Source: Notospermus geniculatus (Eukaryota > Nemertea > Pilidiophora > Heteronemertea > Lineidae). From it: a stretch of 64,000 nt of DNA. Positions 47,309 to 60,339 of this stretch are shown piece after piece. The stretch covers positions 87,947-151,946 of the forward strand of contig NMRB01000765.1 of the NCBI GenBank assembly GCA_002633025.1. Reading direction: 5' to 3'. Positions within the stretch are counted from its first letter, which is position 1. Each line of letters begins with the position of its first letter. Both the position numbers and the translations under genes were made by a program. The notes under the pieces were generated by a model. That model did not search any database. It saw nothing but the letters and a program-made list of their open reading frames with translations, and was not told where the DNA came from.

Positions 47309-49965
47309 TGCCAAATTTGGTAAGTCTGCATCAACCATGCAAAATCTGGAGCTTTACCTCATCCTATGCAAGATGAATCTGACACCCTTTCATTTGAAAA
47401 CACTATAGTACGTTTAAATCATCTGGGCCCCGATGGGAGGACCCTTTGGTTGTCAGGCAGACCTTGGTATTGTTGGTGAAGTCTGGCTATTGAAATGCGT
47501 TTTATTGACAGGACACTTCCAGCCAATCCCATGCACCATGCCTGTGTTCAATTTCGAATCAATTCTATTTCGAACCAAGATTCAGCTGGTTGAAAACAAT
47601 GTGCGTTGGACCATTTAGAGTAAACTCTAAATTCATTGTTGTCCGGTTACTAGGGGTTTGACTGACATACGCCATCGGGATCCAGATGATTTAAACGTAT
47701 AGGACATTGATGGCACGTACTAAGTTCAGATGGTTTAGAATTACTTTTGACTATCATTATATATTCTAAATTTAACTTACAGCTATTGTGAATCATTAGT
47801 TCGTTATAAATTGAAACGGCCCTGAATTCTGGTTCATTTAAAAAATAACAATGATAGTAAAAGGGTGTCTTTCAAAATTGGTCACCCAAGAAAATGGGGC
47901 AAAATTTAACTTTGAAATGATCACAAAGATTTGTGCCATTGATTTTCCAAAAATCAAATGTAGTATTTGATAATATTGACCTTTAACTATTAGTTTCTCC
48001 ATCTGGGATGTACATGTACAGTGTACACTCATTTGAAGTAGGGTATCAAAAAATATTGAGTTTACCAGCAAAATCTATCGTTCCGTCCGACACCAAAACT
48101 ACTTTCTGCTGTCAGACTTTAAAGGGTTAATAGATCAATTAGTTTGCAGTGCCATAATTTAGAGCTCCATGATACTTACATGTAGATCTGACATGAATAT
48201 TGTAGAGTTTCAAGAAACAACCTTTCACCAGTAGACAAAAGAATGGTGAAAATTTTCTGGTGTCGGACGGAACACTTTTTGAAACACACCCAAACAGTCA
48301 TGTTCTTGATAGGTAAATTAGTTCCTGTAACACGAATTACTCCTTACACAAGAAAATCTATTCGAATTCTAACTGAGATAATTTCATTTCCAATAACCAC
48401 TCGCCGATAATGGGTTAAACGTTAAATCACTCCCACAACTCTGTTCTAGCTCCGCCCCTTCAAGCCTGGCCACGCATATCGCTAATCAAACTGGACATTA
48501 TGCTAATGTGACACCATCAATTATCTCGTCAATGATTCTCATTAAATCACTGCTGCCACCGACGGGATTTTCTCACACTAAAACGCCTCAGGGTTGTCTT
48601 GAATTGCACCAAGTTGCATTTTCCTCTTGACTCCCTGTACCCCTGGGATGCATCCAGCATCCAGGGGCGGAGCACATCGTCGAACATCTTCATCGCATCC
48701 TAGCAGCCCATTTAGACGATTTATACCACATTCAGGAGGCAAAATACGACATAAATATCCAGTGATGGTTAAAAATACTATATGAACTATGGCCAATTAA
48801 TATGATTCATTGCTAATTTAATTGGCCATTAATTGCCCTAACACTTGTTGGGGTGAAAAAAGATAAAAATACCTGGCAAGATGAAATATTGTTTCAAAAT
48901 CTCCATAAATATTACATACAACCGGGTTGTGATCTATTTTGTAACCTTGTAAGATGACTTAAGGGATTAATACTTTGTTGTATAGGTAATCTATTAATTA
49001 TTTTGTTTTGTATTTTATGACTCTGCAGTGGTGGGAGCTTTGTACTGTAAATGTATTGTGAGATGGTATTTTTGCGACAACGCATGGGGATTTCCATTAT
49101 TTCCAATGACACTACAAAATATCATCTTGGGAGTAGGTTAATGGGTATTGTGTGGGCAGTTACTTTTGTAGTGGTGATATCTATTTTTATATGTTGTCTG
49201 TGGGATGGACAGGGGCCATCTCAGCACTGACCAAAACATGGAATTTTTCTTGAATTTTTACCATCGGTTTTTGCAGACGGAAAGTATCACGTGATTGAGA
49301 AACAGGCCCAACGCACGTGCCACTCTCCCTGAAGAAGTAACAACATTTAGTTGGCTCCCAACCTCAAAACATGCTGTGGAATTTGCTAGTTCTGTTGGGA
49401 GCTAACTTCAATCAAAGCAAAGCAAATAAACAAAATCAAAACAAAATGAAGAAAATAAAGACAAGGAAAAAGAAAAACTCTGGTGTAGTCAGAGTTATGT
49501 TTTATTTCCATTTTCGTTATATTTTTCTAAACAGTAGGTGCAAAAATTTATCATAAAATCAAGGAAAGGCCCAGCGAAACAAACTGTAAATCGATTGGGA
49601 GTGGTAATGAGTTGATTGTTTTTGCCAAGTTAGCACGTTGAAGTCTCTACAGTTACCGAAATGCAATCTCCACGCCGAAATGCAATCTCCACGCCATAAT
49701 GCTCAGTCTTGCAGTCTTCATAAATTGCCCTCAAATTTTACGCATTTTGTTACCTCTGACTTTGTGATAAACCAAGTTATTAATTAATTAGTTGATTCAG
49801 AAAAGGATTTGTGAATACCCTGGCTCGAATACTTTTTTTTTTCGTCCAAACATCTGCTGTATGAAAACTCACTGTACCCTGAAGTCCGACCTATTTGACT
49901 TTAGTAGGAGAATGAAAACTTTGAGTTTTTTCGATTGCCACCAAAGCCGCATGGTTGAAAAATGA

Positions 49966-51430
49966 GCCTAGGGCAACGAAAGCACTCCAGAGAAATGATA
50001 ATAAGAAAATGATATGGGGAGTTGGGATCTCTTCAGAATAGTCGATTTTCTTGAACACGTTGAGTGCGAAAATAAAAAACACTGCCGTTCATTTCACCTC
50101 GAACCCGAGCAATTCATTACAAATACAAAAAAGAAGTAATTACGTAATGCCAGGGCGCTAATTAGGCGGCGACATCAAAGGAATGAATATTGCCTTTCGC
50201 ACGTAACGTATTTTCCACTCGGAGCATTTTTCTAAAGAAAAATACACGACTCATTAGTAAAAAAATACTAATTGTTCGTCATTGTTTAGTCGAGTGGCAC
50301 CTGGCCTTACCTTATTGCGAAACAACTTTTAATCACTTTCTACCTAATTTGTCCCATAATGTCATCATCTGCTGGCTTCATCGAGCCGGATGACTAACGC
50401 CTTCCATCTTCTTTTAAAAAACTCAGTCTTCTGTGATTATTGCCTTATAAGATCGATCGCTGATGGGGCGATGACTTCTAAGCGCGTCAGACCGTGGAGA
50501 GGCAGGGACCTTTAGTCGTCTCGTGCAATTTCTATTTGATCCCTTATTCTCCTAACGCTACCCTTTTTCACCCTTAACTGGTAGGCGCCTATCATTCTAG
50601 GGGGTGTAAGATTTTTATCCTCCCTTTTTTACAAAAAAAGGGCTTCAAAACAGGAACAGAGGGAGGGCCTCAGAAAAAATGGAGGAGGGTGGCATTAGCC
50701 GCGCCTATGATTGGGCCCAGAGAACCTTCTGACAGGGCCTAATAAGGGATGTTGGAAATTCAACCACTGTATCCTATGTTATTACCCACTGAAACATAGC
50801 ACACATTACATTGATGCAAAGAGAACATTATATTTACGCTTTATGTTGTGGGGGAGTAATTCGCGTGACAGGCTAATAAAAACTGGATAAATGCACTGAT
50901 TTAGGAGGTCAAGTACCGAAATGGGCTATAAAGCTATTTTATTGAGTATTAACGCGGATAACGGCAGTTCCCTGTGGTAGAAATGCCACATGACTGTTGA
51001 CTTTCAGTGGGACAGGACGTTTACATGAGCGTAAGGCACAACTGAAGAAGGAAGGAATTTTAATGTAATTTCAATGTGTTGACAGCACTTTGCATAGGCC
51101 CAGCCTACTGGCCTATTAAACGCGAGCGAATCTCCGTCTACCTGCAAGGTTTGCCGCGAATAACCATGAGTCGTCATAAGAATTCGTCACGAGATGATTT
51201 ATGCACGGCTCAAATGATCCTGTCCCATGCCTGTCGGGCAGATCAAACCCGAAGACAAACGCGAAATAATGATGAACCCTCCGCTGCCATTATGCCCGCG
51301 ATCCATGTGACAACCCCGCGTGCGCTGATTGGCTGCTCGCCTCACGTGGCTCTGTGTTTTGCACATATTATCTCCCGATTGCCGCTGACATGTTGTATTC
51401 AACATTGAAGGCTACACACTCCGAGAAAAT
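49966..51430 (+). promoter_or_regulatory. Upstream region of the second Hox gene
   Basis: About 1.45 kb with few repeats. Just upstream of the start codon there is an inverted CCAAT box (ATTGG, 51328-51332) and an E-box CACGTG (51343-51348). These are plausible core promoter elements by position only. I see no clear TATA box. Confidence 0.4.
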
Positions 51431-51890
51431 ATGACCAGTTACTACAGTAGCATACTTCCCGCGGCCCCGATGCCGAATTCAACGCCGCCGGACCCGTACA
51501 CTCACCCGGACGTTAAATACGAGACGACGTACGCAAGTCAACCGATTATGGCGGATCTGGACCAAGGACAGCTAGTGCGATACCCTACGAATGCCTATGA
51601 GAGGTTACAGCAACAATACGGGTACTCAAATGGCAATACAAACTACCATAGCTCAAGTCACACGAGTCATTCGAGTCACTCGCCGGATATGCAGCAGAGA
51701 CAGTACTCACAGTATTCGGAGATTGTGGAAAACAGATACAGTGACGGACAATTATCACATCCGGGACAGACACACAGCCCCCTTAGTGCAACATCGCCAA
51801 ATTCCTACCCTACGCCTCCGGTAGCGGCCAACGGGATGACCTCCCCACCAAACATGCCTATATACCCGTGGATGAAGTCATTAAACGGAG
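51431..51890 (+). CDS. Hox: Second central Hox protein, exon 1 only
   Basis: First exon of another Hox transcription factor. It starts MTSYYSSILPA, the Hox N-terminal signature. It is rich in S, Y, Q, P and H, with a serine/histidine run around residues 75-85. The hexapeptide IYPWM lies at residues 144-148, followed by KSLNG. The consensus donor GTGAGT starts at 51891. The exon is 460 bp (153 codons plus one base, phase 1), the same length and phase as exon 1 of the upstream Hox gene. The homeobox exon is not found in the remaining 12.1 kb, so this is a partial gene at the window edge. Being 3' of a Hox6-8 gene on the same strand, it should be its anterior neighbour (Hox5, 6 or 7). It lacks the MAMSSFLMNS-type start of Hox4. 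Confidence 0.93.
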
Positions 51891-53352
51891 GTGAGTGCCT
51901 TTGAAACGTCATTTTTTCCAAAATTTCACCTTCGGTAACATTATTCAGGTTATATGAGTAACATCCGCGTTGCCCTCCAGTTTGAGTGGCAGCCGTCAAT
52001 CATTCGGTGAGATTGACCTTGTTGACAGCTCTTGTCACAAGGTAGCGTGGTAGTAGCCTTCAGGTTTCCCATTTGGGGGTTGACAATAATTTGTCAAAGG
52101 AGTTACATGATATAATCCCAATGGAACCCTGATGGTTTTCTGATTCTAATTCTCAAAAATGACTCATTATGACGACATGCTTTTCCTCTTTGAGTCCCTA
52201 CGCTCGGACATGAGGCATTAACTATGATTTCCCTAGGGGGGTCCTGCGTGATTCGGGCCATCAAACCCCAAATTCGCAAAAACGCACCAGAAAATCCAAC
52301 CTCTTCAACACGAGGAGCATTTGTACACAAACCCACGTGGAGATTTTTTAATCCCGAAATCCCAATGCATTCTGGGTAAAATATAAATCATTTAGTAAGT
52401 AGAAAAAAAATTCATTGGAACCATTTAGCGGCCATTTATCTTACAGAGTGTACATAACATTTTCGCAGTACATTTTCCCTGTACATAACTGTCCAAAGGT
52501 TGATTTAGGAACCATAAAAAGTCACTAGATGAGCCGTTATGGTGTCACTATTATTGCCTCTTTATAGGCGATGTATTACGGGATGAATTGGCAGTAGAGC
52601 AAAAGTGGGAATATATGCGTTTTAGAGTGTAGCGTTACGGGGGGCTAATCGGAGGTTATCAATTGGGATAAACGAGTGAAATCATTTCTTATGTTTTATG
52701 ACTGGTGTTGGAGCAATTTTCTGGATGATATACAACATATCGGGAGTCATTTCAAGACTAGGAAAGGCCGTGGCCATGCAGAGGCTCAAGGTTACCCGAC
52801 CAATGGCGCCATGTCGTTCAGAAAACAATTTCCCGCCGCATTTTTGAGACATTCATTTGCATTTTAGATGCACTGGGTCTGGATGATCGCCGGACTTGGT
52901 GAAAAAATTGATTTGCTGTGACAGTNCCCCCCCCCCCCCAGTCACCTTCATCTCCCTCGGCAAAGGATTCTCCTCGGGTTCCTTGTAAGGTGGATGGTAC
53001 ACCGATCAACTTACATGTACCTTTTATGAGAGGGTGAGGTACATTTAAATTAGCTCATTCCCAAACTTCACCCTTCTCAATCTCAAAAAACATTGCTCTG
53101 CCCTCATATCATATCATATCATTACCGGCGTCGTAACCCTGTTGGGTTTTTGCCGGAGGTATGGTCGGAGGCCACGACAGGCTGCAGTCCACCTGTGTGG
53201 GGTCTTTTATTGGCCCTGGCATCAGCTACTCAGGTACAAGGGACCACGGCTTAGTCCCGTCCGACGGACCCTGAATTAATGTTTCAAAATTTTTGTTTCA
53301 CAGTCATTTGTATATAGTCGATATGGCCTTCTCTGGTTGAGGCATAAACTAT

Positions 53353-53588
53353 ACACTCTTAGAAATAAGGGTTCTTCAAGGGTTTTTCAGGAGCACATAT
53401 ATGCAACCCTTAGAGGTTTCTTGAAAAACCCTAAAAAGTTCTTGAAAAAACTCTTAAGGGTTCTTCATTATCCCGAAAAACCCTAAGAAGTTTTCTGGGA
53501 AACCCTAGGGTTTTTCAGGGTAATGAAGAACCCTTACGAGTTTTTTAAAGAACCTTTTAGGGTTTTTCAAGAAACCTTTAAGGGTTGN
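53353..53588. mobile_element. Foldback MITE, CACTCTTAGAAATAAGGGTT, truncated at an N
   Basis: The left end CACTCTTAGAAATAAGGGTT has many AAACCCT/AGGGTTT arms. The right arm stops at AAGGGTT followed by N (53588), so its terminal inverted repeat is missing. It is related in its ends to 55166-55738. Confidence 0.75.
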
Positions 53589-55165
53589 CGCTGTCGGGAA
53601 CTTCACAGAAACCCATCTGTCTTCTATGAGTGCTGTGGCGGAATGATGCGCCTTCCTTCAATTATGCCATGGTAAAGATTGCTATGGTGTAACCCTTTAT
53701 TTCTAGTTTTTAGGAATTTTAGTGGCTTCAGTTCTGGTATTTTCAGGTATCCAGTGGTCCTAGTTATTTCGATATGGACACTGGATAAAAGAGTCGGGCT
53801 TAGGCCACCTAAAAAAGGACTCTCGTCCTTTTTTTCAAGGTGATGGCAAGGGAGGTGGCCTTTTATTTTTATTCTTTATTTTTGTGGACTTATTTTGGGC
53901 TTTTGTCAGTGTTGGAGATTCTGTGCCACAACCATACCAATGTTAACTTGTCTCGTTCCCTGGAAAACCCATACTACCACGGCTAGATGTATCTGGTGGG
54001 TCTAACTTGGTCTTTGGTATGGGAATATGATGAGAATGCTTGAAGAATCATCCTAAAACCAGTGACAAAGTCAACCCTGTCATAGATACAGTGGAAATCA
54101 ACACAGGAAATTCGATAGGAACTTAAATGGGACACATAGATCTCTCCTTAATGTTTGTTTGACATGGTGGAATGTTTTAAGGGAAAAAACACGAATGGAA
54201 ATGAGGCAAGGCAGAAAATTTTGGCAAGGGCGGGGACGAGAATCTAATCTTTTATGTTGCCTTATGACATTCTTATATCACTGGAGTTCTTGGTCCACTT
54301 CACTCTTGGACTTATTCTAAAGTCGTCACTGCGGCGCGATTTCTTCAGGATTGCCTCATTGGGGCCTTCCATCCTGCCCTCTGCTTCACCATCTACATTG
54401 TTGATGAGAACAGCTTTTTGGGTCAAAATGATGTAAGGACTTAAACATCCTGTTGGCATCGATATGCCTACAATAATTCGCCCCATGACATCCGATACAA
54501 TCTGAATTTAGCTCGAGAACGTACGCTACAAGGTCAAAAAGTTCCGGTGTCACTGAGCAAGTTTCAATATACTGTTTATTCTATGTATAAATATCCTGCA
54601 TTGAGTGAAAAAAAAACTGTTTTGAAATGACGCCATTCCGACCTGAATCTACCTTAAGCGCCATATGGTTCAGACGGATCATTGTATCAATTAATAATTG
54701 CTACTATTATCGTGTCAAAAATGATAATGGATTGATCATTAGGCCTATCGGTTGTATGCTCTCCCACACAATATCAGGTCACCCTAAACTGTTTATTTTA
54801 AAAACACGTACACGTAGTTTTCGGCTAGTGTCGAAAGCATGTCATAGCTGGTAATCTCAAAATTATAAAAAAAAGAACACAATTCTTCTCCCGCCCTGTA
54901 TTCCCCCGGCCGTGTTTGCTATTGTGGAGAAGCAAATTAGCTTTTTTTTTCTAGATTCTTGGGCGGAATTCGCGGCGGCAATCTGCGCCGAAAAAATGTG
55001 TTGATGTGAAGTGAATAGCCTTGGGCTAAGGACGCACTTTTTGGGATACGTTTAACAGGAGGAGGGCCTCCTAGATAATCTCCTCCTGGTTTAAATAAAA
55101 AGGGACAGACCTCAAATGGGGAGGCACACCTAATTTTACTTTGAAAGACGGTTAAAAAGAACTTG

Positions 55166-55738
55166 CACTCTTAGCAAAAAAGGTTCCAAGAGGGTTCTTT
55201 GGCCTGTCATGGAACCCTCTGCTACTAAAAGGTTCTATCTGGAACCCTAAGGAACTTTAAGGTGTTAAAAACCATGGTAGAGGAATTAGGGAGTGCACCT
55301 GATTTACCCTGCTCAGTTGATTTGCCAACCATATCTGTGAGGTTTGAAACAAACAAAATGATTTATGCATTGAACACGAAAAAGAAATCGACTACCAAAA
55401 TAAAGGGGCGAGGGTTCTCCCGTGGCAGACAAAGAACCCTAGGGGGTTCTTTGCCTGCCACTGTGGGAGAACCCTTACAGAGGGGTTCTTTGTAGTACCC
55501 TCAAAATTTAATTGCAGATGCAAAAGTGTATTTATTTTATTAGACCTCATGAATAAAGATACATGTATTACATCAGCTGGAGCACGGTGTATCGGTTGTA
55601 TTCTCACGCATTCACAGATTTCCTGATGTGGATTTCAGCACCCTGGGGTTCTTTAGGGTTCTAGATAGAACCCTATAGAAGAAAGGGTTCTTTGAAAGGC
55701 CAAAAGAACCCTCTTGGAACCCTTTTTGCTAAGAGTGA
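55166..55738. mobile_element. Foldback element, CACTCTTAGCAAAAAAGGTT ends
   Basis: The ends are CACTCTTAGCAAAAAAGGTT with CCAAGAGGGTTC, and GAACCCTCTTGG with TTTTTGCTAAGAGTG. The inner arms are GGTTCTATCTGGAACCCT and AGGGTTCTAGATAGAACCCT. 573 bp. The ends are CA and TG, like other TA-inserting elements. Confidence 0.85.
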
Positions 55739-56304
55739 GATGAATGATTATCATACAACTCAAAGAAAGGATACGTATTTCAATAACCACCAAAGCTGCA
55801 AATTCTGCTGGATAATTTCTACAATTGCAGTAGTGTATATTCTTCCACGGAGCACACGCTGACTTGGCTAGACATGCAATAACATTACTTTCAATTATGT
55901 ATGAAATTTAGGAAGCAAATTGAAATTTCCAAATGGGCTACTAGAGCGGAACTGATGCAACCGTATTCTCATATGCATCAATGAGATTTATGAATCATCA
56001 TCGGGTCCATTATAGCTTTTTTCAAAAGCTGAAGCAATTTAACAAAATATAAATATGATGTGTGAATGATGAATTTGGTTAACCCCATCAATGCAAGTGG
56101 AAATTCCATTATGACTGATAAACCTATACCAAATCATGACAGGTTGCACCCTGTCACTTGTATTCATTGGAATGCATCCACAGAAAGTTTTTCTAATGAT
56201 TACTTATTAAAACCCTAACAGTTTTAAGTGACAGACTTCAGGTGGTGGCTTTGTGATTTTTTGAGAGTTTTTAACAAAATTGGCATTGACATTGGAAAAG
56301 TTAG

Positions 56305-56615
56305 TGCATTAACGGTGCTCTAGTTCGAATTGTAAACATTACGGTGTGCCACCTATTGTCAACTTCTGGTACTAACAAATCAGATAAAATCGAATTAAAT
56401 CTCGCCTTTCACGACTTTTTTTTTGTTTTTGATCGTAAAATTATAAATATATTTCAGTTACAAGAATATTTATCAAGATAGATATAAAAATAGGTAACAT
56501 TAATGTTTTGGTATACACGGTGCTGCCACCTGTCCGAGGAAAAATAACTATTATAATCAACCATGTAAATAAACAAACCGTTATGTGTACAATTCGAACT
56601 ACAGCACCTTTAAGT
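56305..56615. mobile_element. Foldback element, about 310 bp
   Basis: TGCATTAACGGTGCTCTAGT with TCGAATTGTA on the left is matched by TACAATTCGAACTACAGCAC with TTAAGTGCATTA on the right. GGTG(T/C)(G/T)CCACCT occurs near both inner ends. Confidence 0.7.
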
Positions 56616-56947
56616 GCATTAATGCATAAGTGCTTTTGTTCTCCTCTAGTCTGTTCTTTTTTCCCCTGCCTGATCCTGTTTCAATTTTTCTGTTACGTAT
56701 ATACTTGTGTCTGTATTTCGCTGTCTTTGTGTGAAAATAACTTTCACGAATAAAGAGAAATAAAATAAAATCAGAGGATTCGCACTGATCGTGCATTCGT
56801 CGGGCCCCATTCTATTATAGATTTTGCATTTGGGTGAAATTTCATGTGCAGAAGCGATGGGCGTGTACACAAATGTACACACATAACGAATGCATTCTAC
56901 GGCGGGAAATGACCAAGGCTAGCTTCTTAAAACTACAAAGTACGTCA

Positions 56948-57186
56948 ATGAGCTAATAATGTGACTGCCTAGGCCTATTGGTTGTACCTTCATAAATATG
57001 CATTGAGCACACATGACATCATGTCTGCTGTGCACTCGTCCCTGGGATGCAATTAAAATACTTACAATGATGAGTGTGCTGATTTTAAAAAAAACGACAT
57101 GTTGCAGATGTCAATGAATTTGAATTAAATGTATTAACGATATTTCAAAAATTCAAAATTTTGCCCAATTAATGGCGTCTCCCTTT
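56948..57186. repeat. Dispersed repeat, copy 1 of 2
   Basis: It shares TGACTGCCTAGGCCTATTGG, GACATCA and GACATGTTGCAGA with 57980-58195 and ends near GGCGTCTCCCTTTAA. Confidence 0.75.
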
Positions 57187-57868
57187 AAGACGACATCTTA
57201 TCAAATGGACTGGATGAATAACTGCCACACCCATTTTTTCTTTGCGTCTACTCATGTGCTAACCCATTTGACCATCTTCTTTTTTTGTGTACACGAAGTC
57301 TGCCGATGTTCTTTCCGTCCATGGGATGTTTTTATTAAGCAACGTTCTTGTCAAGAGACGCCACACGATATAAAGAAATATTCTTCTTTATTATGCATTT
57401 TTTTCCCATTGCAATGAGCATCTTGGCAGTCACAACATGTCTCTACTTAGCGATCGTGGATGATGATGAGGTTCCTATTCAATACCATTAGGAAAACCTC
57501 ATCAAGGAGGAAAACAATTCATATGAAAGGACCGACGATGTCGATAGGTGCAATCCAAGTTTCGCCCTCCCACCGTCCAAAATATCATCAATCTTTATAA
57601 AAACAAGGAACATCCGTTTTAATCAGTGGTGAACTTGCAATGATTTCCAAGAACATTGTTCTAGGTGGACGTGGGATTGAATTAAGAAGAGATGACCTCA
57701 TCGTCCTCATTTGTTGGTCTGCTAATCTTTGAGAACCGGAGATATTAGCAGCAAATATTGCTGCGACGTCGTGATGACGCATGGTTGCGTCTCGCCGACA
57801 TCTCATAGTCATGGCGTTGGGCCGCAATCAGTTCATCATTACAAGTTGGATTTCTTTTAGGTCCTTAA

Positions 57869-58195
57869 AGGGAGACTCCACTCGTTGTAAACTTTTGAAT
57901 TTTTATCAATCCATGGAGACTATTGCCATGAGTTGTGATGTCACCAGTGTCAATAGGCTGACGACCTTTGTAGTGACTGAGCTAATACTGTGACTGCCTA
58001 GGCCTATTGGTTGTACCTTTCAAAATATGTATATTGAGCACATATGACATCACATGTGCTGTGCAGTGGTCCCCTTGGGATGTAATTAAAATACTTAAAA
58101 TGATGAGTTTTTGCTGATTTTAAAAAAATATGACATGTTGCAGACATCATTGTATTAAAAAAAAATTTATAAAATGAATGGAGTCTCCCTTTTAA
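57869..58195. mobile_element. MITE with AAAGGGAGACTCCA ends, copy 2
   Basis: The left end AAAGGGAGACTCCACTCG and right end ATGGAGTCTCCCTTT form terminal inverted repeats. The interior matches 56948-57186. Confidence 0.75.
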
Positions 58196-58244
58196 CTACG
58201 ACTCTCGGCTTGCTTAGGCCTACAGGAAGAGCTCTTCCTGTAGC

Positions 58245-58445
58245 GGCCCTTAAAGCGAATCGAAAGCGAAAAATTTGATTTAGAAATAGAATTTGAAAGG
58301 GGACGAATTTTCAGGAAAAAATGTAAACAAACTTCTCCAGAATGTCAACAAAGAAATTTTCGTGCATTTCGATTGGCTGAATTTTGTGTTTACAAACACC
58401 AGCCAAATGTAAATAAAATCCGCTATCGATTCGCTTTAAGCAGGC
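58245..58445. mobile_element. Hairpin MITE, CTTAAAGCGAATCGA ends
   Basis: GCCCTTAAAGCGAATCGAAAG on the left, split here as GCCCTTAAAGCG and AATCGAAAG, is inverted on the right as CTATCGATTCGCTTTAAGC. The ends are imperfect. Confidence 0.65.
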
Positions 58446-58636
58446 CGAAAGGGTAGTATTCCTTTATTTCAACAGCATCTTATCCCAATGGACAAGAGCT
58501 TCACTTGCACGGTCTTTTTCTCACGTAGGCCACAGCTGGCTCAAAAAATCTCTGATCCTTTAAAGTGAAAGACAATACGTTCTACCGCTGAAATATTGCC
58601 TTTGTGATAGAGCAGTGTAGAAACAACTGGTCAGAA

Positions 58637-58994
58637 ATACTCCCATCTCTACCTTGAGCCCCGGAAATTGGCAGGGCGTCCCTTTCAAATTCTATTTCCG
58701 AACGTCAAACAGTCTCGCACGCACCAAAATAGGCCACCAGGCACTCTTCCATTCGAATTCGATGCTGCGTTGTGCTCAACTAAATTTCAAATTCAAATTC
58801 AACTATGATGCCGTCATTTCTATTTATAGACTGACCAATCAGAGACAATCCGGGTACGTGGTTTATTATGTAGGTCAACCTCGCACCAATCGATACCTGC
58901 TTCTGATTGGTCAAGTCAACAGACTTTTGAAATAGAATTTGAAAAGGGACACTCTGCCAACTTCCGGGGCTCAAGGTAGAGATGGGAGTATTGG
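58637..58994. mobile_element. Foldback element, 358 bp
   Basis: ATACTCCCATCTCTACCTTG with AGCCCCGGAA, GGCAG and TCCCTTTCAAATTCTATTTC on the left are all inverted on the right (GAAATAGAATTTGAAAAGGG, TTCCGGGGCTCAAGGTAGAG). Confidence 0.9.
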
Positions 58995-59201
58995 GTGTTC
59001 ATCATACTTTTCAAAAGCATCGCAACGAAGTACACGTATTGTCACAGCGAATGGCAATTCCAATTCATTTGAATTAGTGTACAGACCTGGCGGCTATTTT
59101 CCCAATGATTCAGTAGGTGCTTGTAGGCCAAATCCATGCTGCTATACGATAGGAAGTCTTCTCCTCCTGCAAAAACAACGCATAAGGCACATGATAAGAA
59201 G

Positions 59202-59455
59202 GGGTTGGTTCTAAACCTGGCACTGGCACTGGCACTGGTATCATATTATGGCCAGAAATCATGAAAAAAAATATTTATAGGTAACAGTTATTATTTTGGA
59301 AGATAATAGGGCCAACCAGTTTAACATGGATCAATTATGTTGAAAATAATTTTTTAAAATTTTTTCGTAGTTTTTTAGATTTTTCAACATAATTGATTTC
59401 TGACCATAATATGATGCCAGTGCCAGCGTGCCAGTGCCAGGTTTAGAACCAACCC
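59202..59455. mobile_element. 9-bp-TSD MITE, copy 3
   Basis: It is flanked by a perfect 9-bp duplication GATAAGAAG (59193-59201 and 59456-59464). The interior is shorter than in the other copies. Confidence 0.92.
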
Positions 59456-60339
59456 GATAAGAAGAGTAACCGGCTTCGGAAGATTTACAAACTTGCACTG
59501 CTGGAACATACATCACCATTAGCACCCAATCTATGAGAAGTTACTTCGTGCGCTTATTCACGGCGTTGTTTGCCCTGCTTTAATGATATTAGTCAAGAAC
59601 ACAAACAGTTACTCATTCCTTGGCACCTCAAGGACTTGCTATTCGTCATTCTAAGCCGTACTCTAAGAATGCAAGGTTAGAGCTTCGTCGATATTGGCTT
59701 GGAGCGGAGTCAAAGTGAAAGGTTTTCAAAGAACACCTTCGCCAACAACCAACTAAAGCCTAGGTCACAAAATGCACCGGGCCCCGTACGATTTTCCCCA
59801 CCCAGCGGCTTGCTGCGGATTTTAGAGACTGAAACTCGGATCTAAGATGAATCATGCCGAAATCGCCTCAATAGATAGGCGGAAAGTAGGCTGGATCAAA
59901 CTGGGTACCGTAGAAATTGGCCAAAATGTCTGTTTTTACTCGCCGTACGGGCCCCGGAGTGGATATGTGACTGGGGCTTAAGCCTAGCCGTTAGTGTGTT
60001 CAGAATGTCCTGCCGACAGCTCAGCTGCACGACACTGCTTCCTTGGCATCTTATGAACTGGCTGTTCGTCATTCTGAGCTGTAGGCCTGTGCGAAGGACT
60101 TCATCGATTGGCCATGAGCAGTGTTCTCCGCAGGATTTCTTACGATACATTAGGGTGGTACCCTTGAAATTCAAGGTTTCCTATCACTTTTGCAAGATAG
60201 AGTGGTCACCAATTTAAGGTAGGGGGTGTAATAGAAAACCATTACAAAATTGGACTGCAAGGTACGGTGGCTACTTCTAAGCCCGGGCTTCTAAGGTAGG
60301 GTGGTAGCATGCCAAGGTAGGGTGGGCCACCCTTAAGCG

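Larger units (their letters stand above)
43113..49965. repeat. Tandem duplication, copy 2 (6.85 kb)
   Basis: This is the second unit, separated from the first by five bases. Segments found only here are a boundary-type MITE in inverted orientation (44026-44267), a 240-bp foldback relic (44721-44962), a tRNA SINE (45806-45940) and a retroposon-like tail segment (46970-47308). A single N lies at 45997. Confidence 0.95.
14742..51430. other. Intergenic region between two Hox genes (36.7 kb)
   Basis: I find no protein-coding gene. Open frames are short, mostly inside repeats, and without domains. The region contains a miR-10-family hairpin (24489-24566), a decayed Tc1-like element, many foldback MITEs, two tRNA-derived SINEs, a 305-base gap and a 6.7 kb tandem duplication. 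Stretches where I see nothing beyond single-copy sequence include 14742-15238, 19860-21120, 22350-22929, 24590-25020, 25230-26120, 29530-30110 and 34165-36430. Confidence 0.7.

Noticed and set aside
40428-47618. Similar 61-65 codon frames in both duplication copies, differing by one residue in the shared part
   Set aside because: The likeness reflects general similarity of the duplicated DNA. There is no domain, no neighbouring exon and no sign of codon-level selection.
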